Shown here: positions 1-6,862 of the stretch, piece after piece
Layout of the letters: every line of letters starts with the position of its first letter
Position numbering within the stretch: position 1 is the stretch's first letter
Source: Planctomycetota bacterium
GTDB lineage: Bacteria > Planctomycetota > Phycisphaerae > WQYP01 > JAJZKY01
Assembly (NCBI GenBank): GCA_021803885.1
Contig: JAJZKY010000024.1
Span: 1 to 15,385, forward strand
Reading direction: 5' to 3'
Length of the DNA: 15,385 nt
Notes under the pieces: generated by a model
What the model was told of the DNA's origin: nothing
What the model saw: the letters and a program-made list of their open reading frames with translations, nothing else
Databases searched by the model: none
Program-made: the position numbers and the translations under genes

Positions 1-510
1 GATGGCGATGCTGGCAGCGGTCCAAGGATGCTGCGTCACCAGCCACGTCAGTCCAATCGCGATACCATCCTCGCCCGTGCTCAGCGCGATGTTCGACACC
101 GGCTCCGGACTCGGCGTCACGATAGCTCGTACCGCCGTTTTGGAACTATGCGCCACCATGGCGATCGCCGCGCCACCCATGGTTGCCAGCAATTGCATCT
201 CCGGAGATAGATGAGAGCTGGCCCGATAGGCCAGCAGACCCGCCACCGGCACGCGGATGAAAGTGTGCAGCGCGTTCCAGATCATGTCGAGCCCGGGAAT
301 CTTGTCGGCAACAAACTCGGCAGCGAACAACGTCCCGCTCACCGCGATCACGACCCAATCGCCCAGGATTTCCAGGCCGGGCGGCAACACCACCCAATGC
401 GCGTGCGCCAGCAGGCCAAGCGTCAACACCGTGGCGTAGACATTCAACCCCGCGGCAAAGCTTGCCGCGATGATAAGGGCTGCAGTCGTGCTGGGCGTGA
501 AGGCTGTCAC
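1..510 (-). CDS. DUF4126 domain-containing membrane protein (partial, 3' end outside window)
   Basis: The minus strand is open from a GTG at 510 to the window edge, giving 170 codons without a stop. The start falls at the N-terminal edge of a hydrophobic sequence reading AALIIAASFAAGLNVYATVL, then LGLLAHAHWVVLPPGLEIL, FVADKIPGLDMIWNALHTFI and VTPSPEPVSNIALSTGED. The AAGLNVYATV, FVADKIPGLD and SPEPVSN stretches are what I know as the DUF4126 family, small bacterial integral membrane proteins of roughly 180-200 aa with no established function. Several hydrophobic helices are visible and perhaps 10-30 residues are missing at the C-terminus. An in-frame TAG lies 12 nt before the GTG, and no in-frame ATG lies between them, so the start choice is limited. 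No Shine-Dalgarno sequence is visible; a -10-like TAGAAT (plus 520-525) lies so close that the message may be nearly leaderless. Family confidence is good, function unknown. Confidence 0.82.
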   Translation of the reverse strand, partial: MTAFTPSTTAALIIAASFAAGLNVYATVLTLGLLAHAHWVVLPPGLEILGDWVVIAVSGTLFAAEFVADKIPGLDMIWNALHTFIRVPVAGLLAYRASSHLSPEMQLLATMGGAAIAMVAHSSKTAVRAIVTPSPEPVSNIALSTGEDGIAIGLTWLVTQHPWTAASIAI

Positions 511-601
511 TTGCAGCGAATTCTATCCGACGAAGCATCGATCGTCATGCGCAATCCAACGCACAGCGACAGCGTCCAGCCGGCCTCGGTTTGTGCTCAC
601 G

Positions 602-607
602 TACAAT
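602..607 (+). promoter_or_regulatory. Possible -10 element (TACAAT) upstream of the glycosyltransferase gene
   Basis: TACAAT matches five of six bases of the sigma-70 -10 consensus and sits in the divergent 221-nt gap between the DUF4126 gene and the glycosyltransferase gene. No convincing -35 element is seen at 16-18 nt upstream. If used, transcription would start near 613, ruling out the 591 and 606 start codons and favouring 648 or 732. This is weak evidence from one hexamer. Confidence 0.25.
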
Positions 608-731
608 GAAGCCAGCAGATACTTCCGTGGAGGCCCATTTTGCGGCCATGTTGTTGACTCCTGTACTTTCAGTTGGGATTGGTGGCTTACTTTCCGGTTC
701 GGAAATCGTCGGTCGAGCGGATATTTGCGCC

Positions 732-2357
732 ATGTTGTTCGCGCCGCGTCATGGATTGATGCACTATCTGCACGAGCAGCAGGTCGCCAACCAGACCTTC
801 GGCCATCTCTATGCCTGGAACTGGTTCGACGCCTCGCTTCTGATCCCGTACTTCGTGCTGATGGTCATCCTGGCGTTTTATGGATTGCACCGCTATCAGT
901 TGGTCTGGCTTTACTACCGGCACAAGAAAAATGCCACCCGGGAAGCGCCGCAGCACTTTACCGAACTGCCTTTCATCACTATTCAGCTACCCATTTTCAA
1001 CGAGCAATTTGTCATCGACCGTCTTGTCGATGCCTGTTGTCGTCTCGAGTATCCGCGCGATCGGCTGGAAATTCAGGTGCTCGACGACTCCACGGACGAG
1101 ACCCAGCAGGTCGCCGCAGCGGTCGTGGAGCGTTATCGGAGTGGATTGCATGGGGATTCGCAGCCGATTGTCTACATCCATCGCACCAATCGCCACGGGT
1201 ACAAAGCAGGCGCGCTCGACAATGGATTGAAGACCGCTAAAGGCGAACTGATCGCCATGTTCGACGCCGATTTTGTGCCGCCCCCCGACTGGCTCATGCG
1301 CGTGGTCCATCATTTTTCCGATCCCAAAATCGGCATGGTGCAAACCCGTTGGACCCACCTGAATCGCGACTATAGTTTCCTCACCCAGGTCGAAGCCATC
1401 CTGCTCGACGGCCACTTTGTTCTCGAGCATGGCGGGCGCTCGCGCTGCGGCGTGTTTTTCAATTTTAACGGCACCGCGGGCATGTGGCGTAGAACCGCCA
1501 TAGAAGAAGCGGGCGGCTGGCAACATGACACGCTCACAGAAGATACCGACCTCAGCTATCGCGCGCAGTTGAAGGGATGGCGCTTCAGGTATCTGCAGGA
1601 CGTCGAATGTCCGGCCGAGCTGCCCATCGAAATGACGGCCTTCAAAACGCAGCAGGCGCGTTGGTCCAAAGGCCTCATCCAGACCTCGAAGAAAATTCTG
1701 CCCCAGGTATTTCGCGCCAAGTTGCCATTCCATGTGAAGCTGGAAACCTTTTACCATCTGACGGCCAACATCAGTTATCCGCTGATGGTGCTGCTTTCCA
1801 TCCTGCTGATGCCCGCCATGATCATCCGTTTTTACCAGGGATGGTTTCAGATGCTCTGGATCGACCTGCCCCTCTTTATGGCATCGACTTTTTCGGTTTC
1901 TTCGTTTTACCTGATATCGCAGAAGGAGTTGTATCCGGGCAAATGGTATCGCTCGCTGTTGTACCTGCCGTTTGTGCTGGCGCTGGGCGGCATCGGCCTC
2001 ACCCTGACCAATGCCAGGGCCGTGATGGAGGCCCTGTTCGGAATCAAAAGCCCTTTCAAACGCACGCCGAAATATCGCGTGGAAAAGCGCGGCGAGAAGT
2101 CGCAGGCGGCGAAATATCGCAAGCGCCTCGGCCTTCTTCCCGTGGTGGAACTGCTGATCAGCGCCTACTTTGCCCTGACCATCTGGTATGCCATATCGAA
2201 CGCGAACTACATTACCATCCCATTCTTGTTCCTGTTCATGTTCGGCTACGGGTATACCGCGGTGTTAAGCGTGACGCAGGGCATGTTTGACCGCTTCCGC
2301 ATCGGCGTTGCCAACCCGGACGAGTCCTCGCCGAAGCCATTTCCCGTGGGCGTGTAA
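732..2357 (+). CDS. Glycosyltransferase family 2, cellulose/mannan synthase-like membrane protein
   Basis: A processive-type inverting glycosyltransferase, probably using a nucleotide-sugar to extend a beta-linked polysaccharide at the inner membrane. From the ATG at 732 it is 541 aa. One N-terminal membrane helix (about residues 32-56) precedes a cytosolic GT-A domain with the four diagnostic motifs: D118-D119 in LDDSTDE, DAD at 178-180, TEDTD at 269-273, and Q307-x-x-R310-W311. About five hydrophobic segments follow the catalytic domain. Between them is a basic loop with GIKSPFKRTPKY, which I associate with plant CslA/CslC-like and bacterial mannan/glucan synthase-like relatives rather than BcsA proper; I see no PilZ domain. 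The frame stays open upstream to a TTG at 591 and ATGs at 606 and 648, but that stretch has unusual codon use and no good ribosome site. I chose 732 because recognisable family sequence begins just after it. No bcsB/C/Z neighbours are present, so the product cannot be named. Confidence 0.85.
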   Translation: MLFAPRHGLMHYLHEQQVANQTFGHLYAWNWFDASLLIPYFVLMVILAFYGLHRYQLVWLYYRHKKNATREAPQHFTELPFITIQLPIFNEQFVIDRLVDACCRLEYPRDRLEIQVLDDSTDETQQVAAAVVERYRSGLHGDSQPIVYIHRTNRHGYKAGALDNGLKTAKGELIAMFDADFVPPPDWLMRVVHHFSDPKIGMVQTRWTHLNRDYSFLTQVEAILLDGHFVLEHGGRSRCGVFFNFNGTAGMWRRTAIEEAGGWQHDTLTEDTDLSYRAQLKGWRFRYLQDVECPAELPIEMTAFKTQQARWSKGLIQTSKKILPQVFRAKLPFHVKLETFYHLTANISYPLMVLLSILLMPAMIIRFYQGWFQMLWIDLPLFMASTFSVSSFYLISQKELYPGKWYRSLLYLPFVLALGGIGLTLTNARAVMEALFGIKSPFKRTPKYRVEKRGEKSQAAKYRKRLGLLPVVELLISAYFALTIWYAISNANYITIPFLFLFMFGYGYTAVLSVTQGMFDRFRIGVANPDESSPKPFPVGV

Positions 2358-2364
2358 TCGCAAG

Positions 2365-2392
2365 AAAGCGCGCACCGAAGGTCGCGCTTTTT
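2365..2392 (+). terminator. Rho-independent terminator shared by two convergent genes
   Basis: Seven bases after the glycosyltransferase stop, AAAGCGCG (2365-2372) pairs with CGCGCTTT (2383-2390). The stem continues, past one bulged C, as ACC/GGT closing a GAA loop, and the T-run TTTTT spans 2388-2392. This is a textbook intrinsic terminator for the plus-strand gene. On the minus strand the same stem follows the outer-membrane protein gene (stop at 2411) and is trailed by a short, broken T-tract, so it may act in both directions, more weakly for the minus gene. Confidence 0.85.
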
Positions 2393-2410
2393 CCACGCGA
2401 AGTCTGGCGG

Positions 2411-3250
2411 TTACCAGCGGACGCCGATCGTTACGGGGACAAGCGTTGCGTTGTACCCGGGCGGGAGATTGCTCTTGGGCGTGTAAAACTTCTCGTATCG
2501 ACCTTCTACAAAAAGCTTAAAGCGGCCATAGGGCGAGAAGCGGAATTCCACGCCTGTTCCGAAATCGTACATCCCCTGATTGCTGGACTCGTGGGACACA
2601 TTGACGCTTCCTGCGCACGCCCCGCCGTACCCATAACCATAACCATAGCCATAGCCATAGCCGTAGCCGCACGGCACGAGAACCGGCGCTGTGAACGTAG
2701 TGAGTTGACGTGAAAACCCGCCACCGCCGATCACGTATCCATCCAGCCTGTTGCCGCGAATATAGTCGAATTTTGGATTGAACATGGCTGTCCAGATATG
2801 CTCGTTCCCTCCGGGAACCTTGGCTGTGGCTAGGGCGAGGTCCGTGGGAACCCCCATGCGATTGAAATTCCATTCAGCCAAAAGACTGAGACGATCATTG
2901 AACCTAAACCCGCCGCCGAGCAGCACATTGAAGCCCGTGTTCGCAAATTTTTGCGTCCCGGCCGCGGGTGCGGTCACGCCGCCGCCGCCTTCGAACACAA
3001 AATGTTTGCCCCAGCCTTCTCCCTTATAGCGCGGGGGGGTCACTGGCTGCTGGTATTGACTCTGGCTATAGGGACCGTTGTACTGAGAGTTGGGCCCGTT
3101 GTATTGGTAATTGTTTTGAAAGTTGTAGCTTACTTTCGAACTGGAATAACTCTGTGCCTGCAGGCCAACCGTGAGGGGCAACCCGCATGCAAGCGCCGCA
3201 TAACCCACATGTTGTAACGTCTTGCAGATTGCTTTTTTCGCCGTTATCAT
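2411..3250 (-). CDS. Secreted outer-membrane beta-barrel protein with a Gly-Tyr repeat
   Basis: A 279-aa protein. It has a Sec signal peptide (KK near the N-terminus, a hydrophobic stretch, then GLQAQ at about residue 33). Next comes a Gln/Asn/Tyr-rich linker with degenerate QYNGP repeats, then alternating amphipathic segments such as HFVFEGGGGV, FNVLLGGGFRF, LSLLAEWNFNRM and FKLFVEGRYEKF. It ends in VTIGVRW, a terminal aromatic residue typical of proteins inserted by the BAM complex. The overall pattern matches small OmpA/OprW-like eight-stranded barrels; no enzymatic motif is visible. Residues 195-208 are seven Gly-Tyr pairs flanked by Cys194 and Cys212, most likely an extracellular loop. 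The ATG at 3250 is preceded by GGAGG with a 12-nt spacer, and the signal peptide begins properly there; the frame extends upstream to 3298 without a better site. It converges on the glycosyltransferase gene and shares its terminator. Specific role unknown. Confidence 0.8.
   Translation of the reverse strand: MITAKKAICKTLQHVGYAALACGLPLTVGLQAQSYSSSKVSYNFQNNYQYNGPNSQYNGPYSQSQYQQPVTPPRYKGEGWGKHFVFEGGGGVTAPAAGTQKFANTGFNVLLGGGFRFNDRLSLLAEWNFNRMGVPTDLALATAKVPGGNEHIWTAMFNPKFDYIRGNRLDGYVIGGGGFSRQLTTFTAPVLVPCGYGYGYGYGYGYGYGGACAGSVNVSHESSNQGMYDFGTGVEFRFSPYGRFKLFVEGRYEKFYTPKSNLPPGYNATLVPVTIGVRW
2627..2668 (-). repeat. In-frame hexanucleotide tandem repeat encoding (Gly-Tyr)x7
   Basis: Seven hexamers of the form GGNTAY run in tandem within the outer-membrane protein gene. 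The three central units are identical (GGCTAT), two neighbours are GGTTAT, and the outer ones are GGCTAC and GGGTAC. Because the unit is six bases, copy-number change by slippage would lengthen or shorten the loop without shifting the frame. The synonymous differences at the edges suggest the array is not freshly expanded. Confidence 0.9.
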
Positions 3251-3373
3251 GATGTTTGTTACCCTCCATCGTTCGTCCCGATACTGTGTACTCTGCATTA
3301 TGCGCGCATTCTGCTAGGTCGGATGCGCAGTGTGAATCGCAAGATGCTTGATGCGTTCGGCCCCCTGATGTTC

Positions 3374-3420
3374 AGACGCATGTATCGGGGATGCTAGTCC
3401 TTCGCATGGTTAGACGCATG
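3374..3420 (+). repeat. Direct repeat AGACGCATG, two copies 38 bp apart
   Basis: Identical 9-mers at 3374-3382 and 3412-3420, about 125-170 nt upstream of the outer-membrane protein start. The spacing is close to, but not exactly, a multiple of the helical turn. They could be regulator sites or chance; the surrounding sequence is generally rich in ATGCG words, which lowers the weight of the match. Confidence 0.4.
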
Positions 3421-3479
3421 CAAGGGGAAAATGTTGCGGTGATTGTGACACTCCTGCCGCCACGTTTTTATTACATCAT

Positions 3480-3552
3480 GCTCCATCCTCGTTCTCTATT
3501 TTGGTAAGGCGTAAAATTCATCGACAATCGCAAATCCAAAAGGCGATGGAGC
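3480..3552 (-). other. Nested inverted repeat downstream of the ribonuclease gene
   Basis: GCTCCATC (3480-3487) pairs exactly with GATGGAGC (3545-3552), and inside it TTTTGG (3499-3504) pairs with CCAAAA (3536-3541), in the correct nesting order. The element starts 64 nt past the ribonuclease stop codon on the minus strand. It lacks a T-run immediately after the stem, so it is not a canonical intrinsic terminator. It may be a 3'-UTR structure or a processing or stability element. Confidence 0.4.
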
Positions 3553-3616
3553 GGGCCTGGAATCTATTCGATAACCTGAATCCTCGATCCGGACTGCATC
3601 CATCGTCCCGCTGCCG

Positions 3617-6600
3617 CTACTGTATGTCGAACTGTTCCGGATGCAGGGTGGCATCGCTTTTCACGATGACGGTTTTGCCGGACATCTCCTCCATCTCGCT
3701 CAGCCAGCGTCCATTGGACGCCTTCAGTTGCTTGACGACCTCGGGATTGACGCGGAGCATGACATCGCCGCGGTCAATCTGACGGTGCATCTTGCGTAGC
3801 TCGACATAGATCTCGTTGCAGACCGTCAGCGGACCCTTCACCATACCCGTGCCTGTGCAAACCGAGCAGGGAACGGACAGCGTGCGCTCCAGCGATTGCT
3901 TAACGCGTTTGCGCGTAATCGCCACCAGGCCAAAATCGTTGAACTGGAGAACCTTGGACGGAGCGCGATCCGACTTCAACGCGTCCTCCAGCGCCAGCAT
4001 CACCTTATTGCGGTTCTTGCGCTCATCCATGTCGATGAAGTCGATCACGATGATGCCGCCCAGATCGCGCAGCCGAATCTGACGGACAATCTCCGGAATC
4101 GCGTCCAGATTTGTCTTGAGGATGGTGTCCTCCAGCCGCGTCGTTTTGCCTACGTATTTTCCTGTGTTGATGTCGATGGCCACCAGCGCCTCGGTCTGGT
4201 TGATGACGATCGAACCGCCGGACTTCAGCCACACCTTCGAGCGCAGGGCATTGTTGATTTCTTCCTGAATCCCGAATTGCTCAAACAGCGGCGTTTCCTT
4301 GGTGTACAGCTTGACGCGCCGTACCAGGGCGGGTTCGAAGCGATTCAGGAAGCGCAACACGCGCTCGTAATCCGCTTCCGTATCGACCCAGATAGAGGAA
4401 AAATTGTCCGTCACCTGGTCCCGCAGAACGCGTTCTACCAGGCTCAGGTCGTGATAGATCAGGGCCGGCGGCTTGGCGTTCTCGGTGCGCTGGCGAATCT
4501 CCGCCCACAGTGTCAGCAGGAAGCGAATGTCCGCGCGGAGATCTTCCTCGCTGGCGGTGGCAGCCGCCGTGCGGACAATGAACCCTCCGGACGCCGCGCC
4601 TTTTTCGCTCAACAAAATATGTTTCAGCCGCTGGCGCTCCTCATCGGAGGCGATCTTGCGCGAGACGCCAACGTGATTCACCGTGGGCATGAAGACCAGG
4701 AAGCGTCCCGGCAATGCGATATGACTGGTGATTCGCGCGCCCTTGCGGGCAATCGGCTCCTTCGCAATCTGTACCAGGATTTCCTGATTGGGCTTCAGCA
4801 GTTCTGTAATAGCGGGCAGATTGGTGGTTTGCGCTGTACCGCGGCGCATGCGGCGATCGCCGCCGTGTCCACTTCCATGGCGCTGCTGGCCGCGGCTTCC
4901 CCGCCGTCCATTGCGGCCCCCGCTCGCACGGTTGCGCGCCGCATCCGCATTGGCGGGCTCATTGCCCTCGGCGTCTTCGTCCGCCGACCCCGTCGCATCT
5001 TCCAGTTCGATCTCTCCCAGCTCGGCCCCAAAGCTCTCTTCTTCGAACGTGTCCTCTTCGGTTCCAGCCGCTGCCGATTCTTCCTCCCCATTCTCACCGG
5101 CAAAACGTGTCCGCTGTTCGATATGCCGATCGCGCACCAGCTCGCTGAGCAGGCCGCTATCCATCTGCATGTCCAGCGTCTCTTCAATCAGATCGTCATA
5201 CTCCGCTTCTTCCTGTAGGCTCTGCGCCGCGTATCCTTCCGGCTCTTCCTCGTCGATGGTCTCTTCTTCGAGATTTCCATGGCCAGGATCGAACACGTGC
5301 TCGTCGTGATCGGACTCTTCTTCCTCGGTCGAGGCCTCTTCCGTCGCAGGGGATGCTCCGTGTGCTGGGTGGACTGGCGCTACTTCTTCCGCCTCCAATG
5401 AAGCTGCGGCCTGTGTGTCGAAGGATGCTTCCCGCGGATGCGCCGGTTGAACGATGGAAGCAGCTTCGCCAAAGAACGGCTCCAGATCAGAGTCCGCTTC
5501 TTCCGTCTGTTCGGCGACCGCGTCGTGTTCCGAAGCTCCCTGCGCTGGCGCCGACTCCGTTTCCACGGTCGACTCGTGCTCTGGCGGTTTGGCGATACTG
5601 CTCTGGCGGTACGCGCTGGGAGTAACCGGATCGACGCGGTACGACGCCGAAGCTTCTGCCGGCTCGAATTCCTGCGCTTCTACAGTGGATGTGTCGTGCC
5701 GCACTAGCGAAGGCTCTTCGACGGTCGTCGCGTGTTGCACCAAGGAAGGCTCTTCCGGAATGGTGTCGTGCTGCACCAAGGAAGGCTCTTCGAACTCGGC
5801 CACGGGCAGGGATATTGCAATCTCAGCCCTCGTGTCATTCTCCGCTGGCGATGCCAAGGCCTCCTCAGCAACGGGACTCACCTCGGCTGCCGGAGAGGAA
5901 AAGCTTTCAATGGCGGAGGAGGCTCCTCGCGAACGTTTCTGACGCGAGAGGGATTCGCCGGGCAACACTCCGCTGCCATCCCACGCCAATGGACCCACCA
6001 CCATCGTCGATGGCTGGAAGGTCGGCTTGGGTGTCGTTGCGGATGTTTCTGTCTCGCGGTTCACCCCTCCCGCGGATTGGAATGCCGCGGCGGACTCGTC
6101 ACGACGATACTTGGACAGTGATTCGCCGGGAAGCACCATCGGAACAGGTTCCGACCGGGGACGCTCCGACTGCGGAGCCGGGAAACGCTCTGGCGCAACA
6201 GACTGAACCACGAAATCTTCGCGCGCGTTTCCGAAGGTCGCGCCGGGTGAAATCGCTTCCGTTTCAAATTGCGTTGACTCGGCGCTCTCCGTCCGCTGAG
6301 CTTCGGTAAATCCACCCTGACCATTCGAAGATGACCGTTCCTGCCCGGATGTTCCGCGCCGTCCGCGCCGCCGTCCGCGCCGTCCGCGCCAGCGGCGTCC
6401 GCCAGGGCCACCGTCTTCCTCACCTGACGAGCTGCCCGGCGTAGTCGACGCTTCGCGAGCGGGCTGTCCGGCTGGCTTCCTGTCGTCGAAGGAACGCGCC
6501 GCGGGTTCTTCCCCGCTGGCGTGAGAGTCCCCCTCGGCTGCCCCCCGCGTGTCATTCGAGTGCCCTCCGTTGGGACGCCGCTGGCCCCGAGATTGTCCCG

Positions 6601-6862
6601 GCGCCAGCGGTACATACTCTTCGCCATCTTCCTGCTCTTCGGCGAAGTCGGTGACGTATAGGAAGGCGTCGCGTTCCAGGCCAATGTCGACGAAGGCCGA
6701 CTGCATGCCGGGAAGCACGCGGGTAACTTTGCCCTTGTAAATGGATCCGGCGAGCGTGTATTCGTTCTCGCGTTCGTAATAGATTTCCGCAAGCTGGTCG
6801 TCTTCGACTACTGCCAGCCGCGTTTCGTGGGGGGTGCTGGAGATATAAATTTCTTTTGTCAT
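3617..6862 (-). CDS. Rne/Rng family ribonuclease (RNase E/G) with a long insertion in the S1 domain
   Basis: Endoribonuclease for mRNA decay and rRNA/tRNA maturation, acting on single-stranded RNA with preference for 5'-monophosphate ends. At 1081 aa it is about twice RNase G length. Residues 1-73 carry the N-terminal RNase H-like edge and the first half of the S1 domain (GSIYKGKVTRVLPGMQSAFVDIG). Residues about 76-685 are a low-complexity, mostly acidic insertion. The S1 fold resumes at about 690 with NQEILVQIAKEPI. Visible core features are the 5'-sensor R764-T765 (FIVRTA), the metal-binding aspartates D897 (VAIDINTG) and D941 (VIDFIDM), aligned by me with E. coli RNase E D303 and D346, and the Zn-link pair C999/C1002 (PCSVCTGTG). 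The protein ends soon after this core, without the C-terminal scaffold of E. coli RNase E. The ATG at 6862 has GAGG four bases upstream. It lies downstream of rodA, 465 nt away, and is probably transcribed separately. Whether to call it rne or rng is not settled. Confidence 0.95.
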   Translation of the reverse strand: MTKEIYISSTPHETRLAVVEDDQLAEIYYERENEYTLAGSIYKGKVTRVLPGMQSAFVDIGLERDAFLYVTDFAEEQEDGEEYVPLAPGQSRGQRRPNGGHSNDTRGAAEGDSHASGEEPAARSFDDRKPAGQPAREASTTPGSSSGEEDGGPGGRRWRGRRGRRRGRRGTSGQERSSSNGQGGFTEAQRTESAESTQFETEAISPGATFGNAREDFVVQSVAPERFPAPQSERPRSEPVPMVLPGESLSKYRRDESAAAFQSAGGVNRETETSATTPKPTFQPSTMVVGPLAWDGSGVLPGESLSRQKRSRGASSAIESFSSPAAEVSPVAEEALASPAENDTRAEIAISLPVAEFEEPSLVQHDTIPEEPSLVQHATTVEEPSLVRHDTSTVEAQEFEPAEASASYRVDPVTPSAYRQSSIAKPPEHESTVETESAPAQGASEHDAVAEQTEEADSDLEPFFGEAASIVQPAHPREASFDTQAAASLEAEEVAPVHPAHGASPATEEASTEEEESDHDEHVFDPGHGNLEEETIDEEEPEGYAAQSLQEEAEYDDLIEETLDMQMDSGLLSELVRDRHIEQRTRFAGENGEEESAAAGTEEDTFEEESFGAELGEIELEDATGSADEDAEGNEPANADAARNRASGGRNGRRGSRGQQRHGSGHGGDRRMRRGTAQTTNLPAITELLKPNQEILVQIAKEPIARKGARITSHIALPGRFLVFMPTVNHVGVSRKIASDEERQRLKHILLSEKGAASGGFIVRTAAATASEEDLRADIRFLLTLWAEIRQRTENAKPPALIYHDLSLVERVLRDQVTDNFSSIWVDTEADYERVLRFLNRFEPALVRRVKLYTKETPLFEQFGIQEEINNALRSKVWLKSGGSIVINQTEALVAIDINTGKYVGKTTRLEDTILKTNLDAIPEIVRQIRLRDLGGIIVIDFIDMDERKNRNKVMLALEDALKSDRAPSKVLQFNDFGLVAITRKRVKQSLERTLSVPCSVCTGTGMVKGPLTVCNEIYVELRKMHRQIDRGDVMLRVNPEVVKQLKASNGRWLSEMEEMSGKTVIVKSDATLHPEQFDIQ
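5684..5791 (-). repeat. Three tandem 36-bp repeats inside the ribonuclease insertion
   Basis: Residues 358-393 of the ribonuclease are three back-to-back 12-residue units: EEPSLVQHDTIP, EEPSLVQHATTV and EEPSLVRHDTST. The DNA copies are similar but not identical: the first two (5720-5791) are closest and the third has diverged. This points to in-frame tandem duplication in a region under little structural constraint, or to a repeated short linear binding motif. Confidence 0.9.

Larger units (their letters stand above)
3251..3616. other. Intergenic region between the ribonuclease gene and the outer-membrane protein gene
   Basis: These 366 nt hold no believable gene. For the minus-strand outer-membrane gene this is the promoter side, and for the ribonuclease it is the 3' side. 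Visible structure: GCGCAT (3304-3309) and ATGCGC (3323-3328) form an inverted repeat 54-79 nt before the outer-membrane gene start; AGACGCATG occurs twice (3374-3382 and 3412-3420); and a nested inverted repeat lies at 3480-3552. I could not pick a convincing -35/-10 pair. Confidence 0.5.

Noticed and set aside
146..538. 130-codon minus-strand frame over the DUF4126 gene
   Set aside because: It starts from a nearby ATG but in the wrong frame: the GTG at 510 frame gives the DUF4126 sequence, while this one gives a Cys/Arg/His-rich mirror.
470..1240. 256-codon plus-strand frame overlapping the start of the glycosyltransferase gene
   Set aside because: It runs out of frame through the conserved GT2 catalytic region and shows no family features.
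987..1757. 256-codon minus-strand frame inside the glycosyltransferase gene
   Set aside because: It is antisense to the GT-A domain motifs; the composition is that of a mirror frame, not a real protein.
2411..3250. Lipoprotein reading of the outer-membrane protein from the ALAC sequence in its signal peptide
   Set aside because: Leu at the -2 position does not fit the lipobox, and a signal peptidase I site (LQAQ) follows; the C-terminal aromatic residue fits a barrel.
3501..3782. 93-codon plus-strand frame with several cysteines
   Set aside because: More than half of it is antisense to the conserved end of the ribonuclease; the Cys spacing is not a known motif.
3896..5218. 440-codon open frame on the plus strand, antisense to the ribonuclease
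   Set aside because: It overlaps the catalytic core of a clearly conserved ribonuclease; no recognisable protein features or ribosome site.
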